Assembly: GCF_030053155.1 (NCBI RefSeq)
Contig: NZ_CP125640.1
Coordinates: 1,736,001-1,800,000 of the forward strand
Reading direction: 5' to 3'
Origin: Rhizobium sp. BT03
Lineage (GTDB): Bacteria; Pseudomonadota; Alphaproteobacteria; Rhizobiales; Rhizobiaceae
Length of the DNA stretch: 64,000 nucleotides
Shown here piece by piece: positions 57,243-64,000 of this stretch; the first letter of the stretch is position 1, and each line of letters starts with the position of its first letter. The notes beneath the pieces are model-generated. The model was not told the origin of the DNA and did not search any database. It was given only the letters and a program-made list of their open reading frames with translations. Made by a program: the position numbers and the translations under genes.

Positions 57243-57773
57243 TTGACTCTTCTCGCCCGATTGGCATCCGATGTGCAACTGATGTTCCGGCGTCCGCCGC
57301 GACAGCAATATGGTGCGATCTGCTATCGGGTGAAAAAGAAGAGTGACGATGTCGAGGTGATGCTAATGACCAGCCGCGACACCGGCCGCTGGGTCATTCC
57401 CAAGGGCTGGCCGATGACGGGTAAATGCGCTCATGAGGTCGCAGCACAGGAAGCCTTCGAGGAAGCCGGCGTCCGCGGCGCGGTCGAGACGGAGACGCTC
57501 GGCGCTTACAGCTATTCGAAAGTCCTGCGCGACGGCGTGCAGGTGGCCTGCAAGGTGCAGGTCTATGCGCTCGAAGTCACCGACATGGCGAAGAATTTCA
57601 AGGAAAAGGGCGAACGCCGCATCGAATGGGTCTCGTTCGACGAGGCGGCCGGGCGCGTGCGCGAGCCGGAACTGCGCGGCCTTTTGCTGGCCTTCAAGCG
57701 AAAGATGACCGAGAGGCTTTCGGCCAAAGCGGTAAAGCAGGGACCGGCAGGAAAGCAAATTCCGGCGGAATGA
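57243..57773 (+). CDS. NUDIX hydrolase (diphosphoinositol-polyphosphate-hydrolase-like)
   Basis: A 176-residue protein from TTG 57243 (MTLLARLASDVQLMFRR), with AAGGTGA spaced eight bases ahead; GTG 57231 is an alternative. The Nudix box lies near residues 60-82 in WVIPKGWPMTGKCAHEVAAQ, then EAFEEAGV; the Arg of the REUXEEXGU core is Gln. NUDIX proteins of this DIPP-like form cleave nucleoside diphosphate-linked or diphosphoinositol compounds; the substrate is unknown. A Pit transporter gene follows 63 bases later. Confidence 0.88.
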   Translation: MTLLARLASDVQLMFRRPPRQQYGAICYRVKKKSDDVEVMLMTSRDTGRWVIPKGWPMTGKCAHEVAAQEAFEEAGVRGAVETETLGAYSYSKVLRDGVQVACKVQVYALEVTDMAKNFKEKGERRIEWVSFDEAAGRVREPELRGLLLAFKRKMTERLSAKAVKQGPAGKQIPAE

Positions 57774-57836
57774 ATCCTGCCATCTTGCGCTGCTAGAAAA
57801 GTGGCGTAGAAGCAGATTTCATCGCCTGGGAAAAGA

Positions 57837-59336
57837 ATGCCGCCACGTCCCACAGTCCTCACGAAACGCACGCTCGACAAGGACCTCGCCAAGATCACCC
57901 ATGCCGAGGACGCGGCGAAGCATGTCCTGCGGCGGCTGGTGGCGCCTGGTCTCGGGCTGATCTTCGTCGGTCTCGCCATGCTTTTCGCCGGCGTCTACGT
58001 GTTCGACCGGCCGGGAGCGGTGCTCGTCGTGGCGGCGGCAGCCCTTGCCGGCTACATGGCGATGAACATCGGCGCCAATGACGTGACCAACAATGTCGGC
58101 GCGGCCGTCGGCGCGCGCGCCATGACGATGGGTCAGGCGCTGGTCATTGCCGCGATTTTCGAGGTTCTCGGCGCGACGATCGCCGGCGGCGAGGTCGTCA
58201 AGACGATTTCCTCCAATATCGTCGACGCCGTCCAGGTGCCGCAGGCAGCGCTCGGCTGGATCATGATGGCGGCGCTGATGGCCGCCGCCCTCTGGATCAA
58301 CCTCGCGACCTGGATGAACGCGCCGGTTTCGACCACCCATGCGATCGTCGGCGCGGTGATCGGCGCCGGCATCGCAGCCGTCGGGCCGGAACCAGTGAAC
58401 TGGCAGGTGATGCTGGAGATCACCTCGAGCTGGATCACCTCGCCGCTGATCGGCGGGCTGATCGCGGCCGGACTGCTCTATCTCGTCAAGACCCTGATCA
58501 TCTATCGCGACGACAAGATCGCGGCGGCTCGGCGCTGGGTGCCGGTGCTGGTCGCGGTCATGGCCGGCGGCTTCATGGCCTATATGGTGCTGCAGCTGTC
58601 GCCCAGCGGGAAATTTCCGTCTCTCACCATCATCCTCATCGGCATCGGGATCGGGCTGGTCAGCTGGCTTATCGCCCGGCCGCTCGTGCTCGCCCAGGCG
58701 CACAATCTCGAAAACCGCAACAGCTCGCTGCGGGTGCTGTTCCGGCTGCCGCTCATCGGCTCGGCGGCGCTGCTTTCCTTCGCGCATGGCGCAAACGATG
58801 TTTCGAACGCGGTCGGGCCGCTTTCGGCGATCGTCCACTCGGTCGGCATCGGCGGCGGTGACGGCATTGGCCATCCGCCGCTCTGGGTCATGCTGATCGG
58901 CGCCTTCGGCATCTCCGTCGGCCTGCTGCTGTTCGGGCCCCGCCTCATCCGCCTCGTCGGCGAGGAGATCACCAAGCTCAATCCGATGCGCGCCTATTGC
59001 GTCGCGCTGTCGACCGCCTTCACCGTCATCGTCGCCTCCTGGCTCGGCCTGCCGGTCAGCACCACGCATATCGCCGTCGGCTCCGTCTTCGGCGTCGGCT
59101 TCTTCCGTGAATGGTATACGCGCCATTCGAAGCGCCGCATCGCCTATATCAGGCGCAGGGTCGAGAGCTTCGATATCGACGAACCGGAGGAGCCGAACGT
59201 CCACGAGACGCGGCGGCGCTATCTCGTGCGCCGCTCGCATTTCATGACGATCATCGCCGCCTGGATCGTCACCGTGCCGGTTTCGGCAGCGCTTGCGGCG
59301 GGGATTTATTGGGTTATGTTCGCGCTCTTCGTCTAG
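57837..59336 (+). CDS. Inorganic phosphate transporter (Pit family)
   Basis: A 499-residue inner-membrane transporter with about ten hydrophobic segments. Both family signatures are visible: GANDVTNNVG at about 79-88 and FAHGANDVSNAVGP near residue 318. A hydrophilic N-terminal extension of about 33 residues precedes the first membrane segment. It takes up phosphate, probably as a metal-phosphate complex with protons (low affinity). Its stop is followed directly by a RIME module 1 at 59337-59383. Confidence 0.93.
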   Translation: MPPRPTVLTKRTLDKDLAKITHAEDAAKHVLRRLVAPGLGLIFVGLAMLFAGVYVFDRPGAVLVVAAAALAGYMAMNIGANDVTNNVGAAVGARAMTMGQALVIAAIFEVLGATIAGGEVVKTISSNIVDAVQVPQAALGWIMMAALMAAALWINLATWMNAPVSTTHAIVGAVIGAGIAAVGPEPVNWQVMLEITSSWITSPLIGGLIAAGLLYLVKTLIIYRDDKIAAARRWVPVLVAVMAGGFMAYMVLQLSPSGKFPSLTIILIGIGIGLVSWLIARPLVLAQAHNLENRNSSLRVLFRLPLIGSAALLSFAHGANDVSNAVGPLSAIVHSVGIGGGDGIGHPPLWVMLIGAFGISVGLLLFGPRLIRLVGEEITKLNPMRAYCVALSTAFTVIVASWLGLPVSTTHIAVGSVFGVGFFREWYTRHSKRRIAYIRRRVESFDIDEPEEPNVHETRRRYLVRRSHFMTIIAAWIVTVPVSAALAAGIYWVMFALFV

Positions 59337-59383
59337 AACAGGATGCCGTCCGAAAACCACTCACAGTTTTCGGCATCATGCTC
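59337..59383. repeat. RIME-like module 1, third copy
   Basis: CCGAAAA pairs with TTTTCGG around CCACTCACAG, with GGATGCCG/CGGCATC outer arms and the end CATCATGCTC. It starts at the base after the Pit stop codon and separates it from rsmE. Confidence 0.8.
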
Positions 59384-59402
59384 TGAAACCCGCGAGTTTT
59401 AA

Positions 59403-60140
59403 ATGCGCGCCAATTTCCGCATGCAACGGCTTTTCGTCGACGCGCCGCTTTCTGCCGGCGCCACCCTTGAGGCGAGCGCCGACCAGTTCAACTATCTCGC
59501 CAATGTGCTGAGGATGGAGGAAGGTCACGAGCTCCTACTCTTCAACGGCCGTGACGGCGAGTGGAAGGCGACCCTCACCTTCCCCACGCGCAAACGCATT
59601 CATCTGAGAGCAATCGAAGAGACGCGGCAGCAGCCGGCGCCCTGCGATCTCTATTATCTCTTCGCCCCGCTCAAGGTCGGCCGCATGGATTATCTGGTGC
59701 AGAAGGCGGTGGAAATGGGCGCCGGTCGGCTGTTGCCTGTCATGACCCAGCACGTGCAGGGCAAGATCACCAATCTCGACAAGCTGCGCGCCAATGTCGT
59801 CGAAGCGGCCGAGCAATGCGGCGTTCTCGGCATTCCCGAGGTGGCCGAGCCGGTGAAACTCTCCGACCTGCTCGACCGCTGGCCGAAGGAGCGCCGCATC
59901 ATCTATTGCGACGAGGGCGATGCCGGGCAAAACCCGCTGCCGGTGCTGTCGGCGATCCGGGAAAAGCATCTCGCGCTGCTCGTCGGGCCGGAAGGCGGCT
60001 TTTCCGAGGAAGAACGGACGCGGCTTCGAAGCCTCGATTTCGTCACCGCCATTCCGCTCGGACCGCGCATCCTGCGGGCCGATACGGCAGCCGTTGCGGC
60101 ACTCGCCGTGGTCCAGGCGGCGATAGGCGACTGGAGCTGA
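59403..60140 (+). CDS. rsmE: 16S rRNA (uracil(1498)-N3)-methyltransferase RsmE
   Basis: A 245-residue SPOUT-class methyltransferase that methylates U1498 of 16S rRNA. The N-terminal PUA-like part ([26 protein letters not shown]) is followed by the SPOUT domain with the knot residues [11 protein letters not shown] and the signature [17 protein letters not shown]. gshA follows 147 bases later in the same direction. Confidence 0.95.
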   Translation: MRANFRMQRLFVDAPLSAGATLEASADQFNYLANVLRMEEGHELLLFNGRDGEWKATLTFPTRKRIHLRAIEETRQQPAPCDLYYLFAPLKVGRMDYLVQKAVEMGAGRLLPVMTQHVQGKITNLDKLRANVVEAAEQCGVLGIPEVAEPVKLSDLLDRWPKERRIIYCDEGDAGQNPLPVLSAIREKHLALLVGPEGGFSEEERTRLRSLDFVTAIPLGPRILRADTAAVAALAVVQAAIGDWS

Positions 60141-60287
60141 CGAGAAAAACGGGTGGACATGGAAATTGCTGTTATTTTTTTGATGCGTCATTGAAAGAAT
60201 TTCACTTGCAACATACGTGGCTTGGGTCCTAATCACCCTTCCAGCTGCCCGGCCCCCTGGGCGCCTTTTCGAATGCAGGTACCCCGC

Positions 60288-61661
60288 ATGGCCCGCGACA
60301 CCACCGACCAGACGCCGCTCTCTTCGGTTCAGGATCTGACCGATTATATCGCCGCCGGCAACAAGCCGCGGGAGCGCTTCCGGATCGGCACCGAACACGA
60401 GAAATTCGCCTTCTTCCGCGCCGACAACAGCCCGGTTCCCTATTTCGGCGATGCCAGCATTTCGGCCCTTTTGACCGGCCTGCAGGCGAAAAGCGGCTGG
60501 GAGCCGATCATCGACGGCGGCAACATCATCGGCCTTGCCGAGCAGAACGGCATGGGCGCGATCTCGATCGAGCCCGGCGGCCAGTTCGAACTCTCAGGCG
60601 CGCCGCTGGAAACGATCCACGAAACCTGCAGGGAATCGAACCAGCACCTGGCGACGGTGCGCGAAATCGCCGAGCCGATGGGCATCCGCTTCCTCGGCAT
60701 CGGCGGCAGTCCGAAATGGACCTATGCTGAAACCCCGCAAATGCCGAAATCGCGCTACGAGATCATGACCCGCTATATGCCGAAGGTCGGCAGCCAGGGT
60801 CTCGACATGATGTACCGCACCTGCACGATCCAGGTGAACCTCGATTTCTCCTCCGAAGCCGATATGCGCCAGAAGATGCGCGTCTCGATGAAGCTGCAAT
60901 CGCTGGCGACCGCCCTCTTCGCATCCTCGCCCTTCACCGAGGGCAAGCCGAACGGGCTACTCTCCTGGCGCGGCGATATCTGGCGCGATGTCGATAACCG
61001 GCGCGCCGGCCTGCTCGATTTCACCTTCCGCGACGACTTCGGTTTCCGCGACTATGCCGAATGGGCGCTCGACGCGCCGATGTATTTCATCGTCCGCGAC
61101 GGCCACTATCACGACTGTACCCACGTCACCTTCCGCCAGTTCATGAACGGCGCGCTGAAGGGCGAGGTCGCCGATCCGGCGCCGACGATGGGCGACTGGA
61201 CCAACCATCTTTCGACGCTCTTCCCTGATGTCAGGCTGAAGCGTTTCCTCGAAATGCGCGGCGCCGACGGCGGCCCATGGCGGCGCATCTGTGCCTTGCC
61301 GGCCTTCTGGGTCGGCCTCCTCTACGACGATGCCGCGCTCGACGCCGCCGACGAACTGACGAAAGACTGGAGCTTTGCGGAGGTCGAGGCCCTGCGCAAT
61401 GCCGTTCCGGCGCAAGGGCTGAAGGCCGAGTTCCGCGGGCATCCGCTCTTCGACACGGCGCGCGACGTGATCGGCATATCAAAGGCCGGCCTCAAGGCGC
61501 GCGGCAAGCTCAATCGCGAAGGCCAGGACGAGACGATCTTCCTGGCGCCGCTCGACGAGGTGCTTGCCAAGAAGGCGACGCTCGCCGAGGATCTGCTGTC
61601 GCTCTATCACGGCCGCTGGAACGGCTCCGTCGAGCCGGTGTTCGAGGACTATCAGTACTGA
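60288..61661 (+). CDS. gshA: Glutamate-cysteine ligase GshA (plant/alphaproteobacterial type)
   Basis: A 457-residue enzyme from ATG 60288 (MARDTTDQTPL). It is of the plant-like GCS2 group: RFRIGTEHEKFAFF near the N-terminus, EPGGQFELSGAPLETIH, MYRTCTIQVNLDFSSE and RDDFGFRDYAEWALDAPMYF. It makes gamma-glutamylcysteine, the first step of glutathione synthesis. In this group disulfide control of the enzyme occurs in plants; whether the cysteines here match was not checked. Confidence 0.95.
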   Translation: MARDTTDQTPLSSVQDLTDYIAAGNKPRERFRIGTEHEKFAFFRADNSPVPYFGDASISALLTGLQAKSGWEPIIDGGNIIGLAEQNGMGAISIEPGGQFELSGAPLETIHETCRESNQHLATVREIAEPMGIRFLGIGGSPKWTYAETPQMPKSRYEIMTRYMPKVGSQGLDMMYRTCTIQVNLDFSSEADMRQKMRVSMKLQSLATALFASSPFTEGKPNGLLSWRGDIWRDVDNRRAGLLDFTFRDDFGFRDYAEWALDAPMYFIVRDGHYHDCTHVTFRQFMNGALKGEVADPAPTMGDWTNHLSTLFPDVRLKRFLEMRGADGGPWRRICALPAFWVGLLYDDAALDAADELTKDWSFAEVEALRNAVPAQGLKAEFRGHPLFDTARDVIGISKAGLKARGKLNREGQDETIFLAPLDEVLAKKATLAEDLLSLYHGRWNGSVEPVFEDYQY

Positions 61662-61809
61662 GCCTGCGCCGATTTCGCTCCAATTCGGAAAACCGCACGG
61701 CGCTTTTGCCGGAAGGGCTTTAAGTTCTTATGGCAAAAAGCCGTTTGCACATTATCGTTTCCGGATATAGTGGCGTTACACGCGTCACGACTCGGGGAAA
61801 GGGACCTCC

Positions 61810-62673
61810 ATGCTGCCACTCTTCGACATGATGATGCAGGCGCAGAACGGCGCGGCGATGGAGGCGATCGCCCGCCAGTTCAACCTCGCGCAGGAACAGG
61901 CGACCAAAGCGATGGCGGCACTGATGCCGGCCTTCTCAGCCGGCCTGAAACGCAGCACCAGCAACCCTTACGATTTCGTCGGGCTGATGCAGGCCGTCTC
62001 CTCCGGCAATTATGCGCGCTATTTCGAGGATATGAACAGGGCCTTCACGCCGGAGGGCATTTCCGACGGCAACAATATCCTTGCCCAGCTTTTCGGCTCG
62101 AAGGAGGTTTCGCGCGCGGTCGCCGCCCAGGCCGCACAGATGACCGGCATCGGCCAGGATATTTACAAGCGGATGCTGCCGGTGCTGGCCGATACGCTGA
62201 TGGGCGGGCTCTTCAAGCAGACGACCGGCCAGATGGCTTCGCCGGTCAACCCCTTCGTCAACACGGCGATGGGCGAGACCATCCAGCAATGGCTCGAAAG
62301 TACCGGCTTCGCGCCGAAGCCGAAAGCCGCGCAGCCGAGCATCTTCGACAATCCCTTCACGCAGGCGATGCAGCAGATGTTTTCGATGCCGAAGGCCGAA
62401 CCGGCACCGCAGCCGAACCCCTTCCTCGACAATCCCTTCGCCAAGGCCTTCCAGGAGATGATGGCCGGGCTTGGTCAGCCGCCGGCAGCCAAGCAACCGG
62501 CTGCCAAGACGCAAGAGGCGCCGAAGGAGGAGGCGAAGGTCGCTGCCGACAGCTATAGCGAGATATTGAACGCGATGTTCGACAGCGGGCTGGAAGTGCA
62601 GAAGACCTACCAGAGGAACCTGGAAGCGATCTTCGAAACCTATCGGCCGAAGCCGCCTGAAACCAAGGCATAA
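61810..62673 (+). CDS. DUF937 family protein
   Basis: A 287-residue protein after AAAGGGACCTCC. The DUF937 core (about 1-165) starts MLPLFDMMMQAQNGAAMEAIARQFNL and continues with LMPAFSAGLKR and ILAQLFGSKEVSRAVAAQAAQMTG. Then a Pro-rich part with three NPF repeats (FDNPFTQAM, PNPFLDNPFAKAF) and a C-terminal amphipathic helix. There is no signal peptide, and the role is unknown. The distribution is mainly Proteobacteria. Confidence 0.85.
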   Translation: MLPLFDMMMQAQNGAAMEAIARQFNLAQEQATKAMAALMPAFSAGLKRSTSNPYDFVGLMQAVSSGNYARYFEDMNRAFTPEGISDGNNILAQLFGSKEVSRAVAAQAAQMTGIGQDIYKRMLPVLADTLMGGLFKQTTGQMASPVNPFVNTAMGETIQQWLESTGFAPKPKAAQPSIFDNPFTQAMQQMFSMPKAEPAPQPNPFLDNPFAKAFQEMMAGLGQPPAAKQPAAKTQEAPKEEAKVAADSYSEILNAMFDSGLEVQKTYQRNLEAIFETYRPKPPETKA

Positions 62674-62712
62674 AAAAACCCGGAGATGGCTTGGGAAAGC
62701 CGATCACCGGGT
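62672..62712 (-). terminator. Terminator of the DUF1127 gene
   Basis: On the minus strand a two-part hairpin (ACCCGG...CCGGGT outer, GGCTT-GGGA-AAGCC inner) is followed by seven T. It lies in the gap between the convergent DUF937 and DUF1127 genes. Confidence 0.85.
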
Positions 62713-62760
62713 CAAGCGGCAGGGCTATTGGCTATCACCCTGCGGGGAAACTCGACGCTC

Positions 62761-63060
62761 CTATTCGTTGTAGGAGCGGAAGAGCTGCAGGCGCCAGCGA
62801 TTGCGCGCCGAGCGCGTCAGATGTTCCGAAGGGTCCTCGAAAAAGGTCGAGGCCAGGAACGCGGAGGTCAGGTCGGCCCTGCTCAGGCCGATATCCCTCA
62901 GCTGACTGTCGTTCAGATCGTGCAGCGTGTTGATCTCCATGCGATTGCGGAACCCGCGAAAGAGTGAGACCAGCGGAGTGAGGCCTGCGACCAGACGCTG
63001 GAAAAGCGTCGGGGCGAGCTTGCCGCAGTCGAGTTCTGTTGTCCGGTTTGTCATAAGCAT
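62761..63060 (-). CDS. DUF1127 family protein
   Basis: A 99-residue basic protein from ATG 63060, preceded by AAGGAGAGTTCG. The DUF1127 signature RMEINTLHDLNDSQLRDIGLSRADL is near the middle, followed by an Arg-rich RSARNRWRLQLF. In related bacteria DUF1127 proteins affect RNA turnover or phosphate and stress responses. It is divergent from a LysR gene 204 bases away, and its transcript ends at the terminator at 62672-62712. Confidence 0.9.
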   Translation of the reverse strand: MLMTNRTTELDCGKLAPTLFQRLVAGLTPLVSLFRGFRNRMEINTLHDLNDSQLRDIGLSRADLTSAFLASTFFEDPSEHLTRSARNRWRLQLFRSYNE

Positions 63061-63264
63061 CGAACTCTCCTTTCTCGAGGGCACGCAACAACCCACCCCT
63101 CCCGCGAGGTCGTGCGGGAAGGGATAAGGCTGAATTCTGCTTGGACAGGCAGGGCGTCTGTCCTTCACTTTGCTTGATTTGCATCCCGAAGATGCCAAAG
63201 AGCTATTGATCAGTCCAACGAATGTTTCTAATGATTATCATCAGCTATCTTTATGGGTGACACC

Positions 63265-64000
63265 ATGTCCGCGCCTCTTGATCTCGACCAGTTGCAGACT
63301 TTCATCGCCATCGTCGATTCCGGCAGCTTCACCAAGGCCGCCGACCGGGTCTACAAGACCCAATCCGCCGTCTCCATGCAGATGCGCCGTCTCGAAGAGC
63401 GCATCGGCAAGCAGCTGTTCATCAAGGATGGACGCGGCAACCGGCTGACGGTCGAGGGTGAAAAACTGCTCAATTATGCCCGACGCATCATCCGTCTCAA
63501 CAATGAGGCGATCGCGGCCTTCGACGACAACAGGCTGGAGGGGACGTTGCGCATCGGCACGCCCGATGATTACGCCGACCGCTACATGCCCGAAATCATC
63601 GGCCGCTTCGCCAAGACGCATCCGAATGTCGAGCTCTACATCGTCTGCGAGCCCTCGGTGGATCTGGCCGAGCGCATGCACAAGGGCGAACTCGACATCG
63701 CCCTCGTCACCCACAATCCGCGCGAGCGCATGTCCGATGTGGTGAGAACCGAGCCGCTCTGCTGGGTGGGTTCGGCCAACCATCCGATCCGCGACGACGC
63801 GCCGGTGCCGCTTGCCGTCGGCCGGCGCGATTGCCAGTGGCGCCAGCTTGCCTGCTCGGCGCTCGATGCGGTGGGGCGCGAACACCAGATCCTGTTCACC
63901 AGCTGGTCCTGCACCGTCGTCGCCGCCGCCGTGCTTGCCGGCATGGCGGTCTCGGTGATGCCGGAATCGGCGCTGCGCACCGGCATGAAAGTGCTGAGCC
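63265..64000 (+). CDS. LysR family transcriptional regulator (3' end outside window)
   Basis: The frame from ATG 63265 is open to the window end (245 codons) and so is a partial gene. The N-terminus MSAPLDLDQLQTFIAIVDSG and the helix-turn-helix SFTKAADRVYKTQSAVSMQMRRLEE are typical LysR. The effector domain starts at LRIGTPDDYADRYMPEIIGRF. It diverges from the DUF1127 gene and may control it; a TGATTATCA palindrome lies at about 63231-63239. The target is unknown. Confidence 0.9.
   Translation, partial: MSAPLDLDQLQTFIAIVDSGSFTKAADRVYKTQSAVSMQMRRLEERIGKQLFIKDGRGNRLTVEGEKLLNYARRIIRLNNEAIAAFDDNRLEGTLRIGTPDDYADRYMPEIIGRFAKTHPNVELYIVCEPSVDLAERMHKGELDIALVTHNPRERMSDVVRTEPLCWVGSANHPIRDDAPVPLAVGRRDCQWRQLACSALDAVGREHQILFTSWSCTVVAAAVLAGMAVSVMPESALRTGMKVLS

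Overview
The window is a 64 kb stretch of an alphaproteobacterial chromosome, most probably Rhizobium (R. etli/R. leguminosarum group). The evidence is the high GC content, a hisS-hisZ-hisG cluster with short-form HisG, a CIRCE-controlled groESL operon, a single-ABC-domain FrcA-like sugar importer ATPase, DUF1127 and DUF2093 proteins, lipid A genes that include an LpxQ-like outer-membrane protein, and several families of rhizobial intergenic palindromes (RIME-like). The species is inferred. No tRNA, rRNA, CRISPR array, phage or insertion sequence was recognised. Almost everything is chromosomal housekeeping or accessory metabolism, and I did not find a clear new defence or mobile system.

Layout. 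1-7440: the end of an SMP-30 lactonase gene, a PRC-barrel envelope protein, an EAL protein with a degenerate GGDEF domain, a kinase-less PAS/receiver protein, then mutL and a DUF2093 gene. 7558-11358: a sugar-type ABC importer (permease, ATPase, binding protein) divergent from a GntR regulator with two winged-helix domains; a 14-bp-arm inverted repeat lies between them, and the regulator gene is lower in GC than its surroundings. 11458-17444: a leftward series lpxK, HAD phosphatase, waaA, DUF4170, cysQ-like, pmbA, covering lipid A/Kdo assembly and its neighbours. 17564-21797: a KefB-type antiporter and a putative copper-uptake operon (DUF2946-like, PepSY, copper-uptake-associated). 21802-29712: patatin, rsmD, a pseudouridine synthase with a very long repetitive tail, tadA, a lipoprotein and ileS.

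30056-34942: a Phd/PIN toxin-antitoxin pair, ribF, a HAD gene, and groES-groEL with promoter and CIRCE. 34943-37566: an odd duplicated groEL 3' end, a small PAS-like protein, and a GST and a DoxX gene that diverge. 37646-42103: hisG, hisZ, hisS and an unrecognised methyltransferase-like gene. 42184-42986: a second small copper-type pair (Cys/His/Met-rich protein plus DUF305). 43247-49572: aldo/keto reductase, HAD, a secreted protein, tag, two tandem L,D-transpeptidases, an LpxQ-like barrel and another secreted protein. 49612-54835: glycolate oxidase glcD-glcE-glcF with a divergent LysR gene. 54851-64000: a divergent S-adenosylhomocysteine-hydrolase-like gene, a LysR gene, a NUDIX gene, a Pit phosphate transporter, rsmE, gshA, DUF937, DUF1127 and a truncated LysR gene.

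The observations most worth a second look are: the SAHH-like protein that has lost several catalytic residues; the double-winged-helix GntR regulator and its wide operator; a 25-bp copy of the groEL stop region flanking a 76-bp palindromic insert; palindromic elements that abut stop codons or interrupt apparent operons; and two separate gene sets that suggest periplasmic copper handling.
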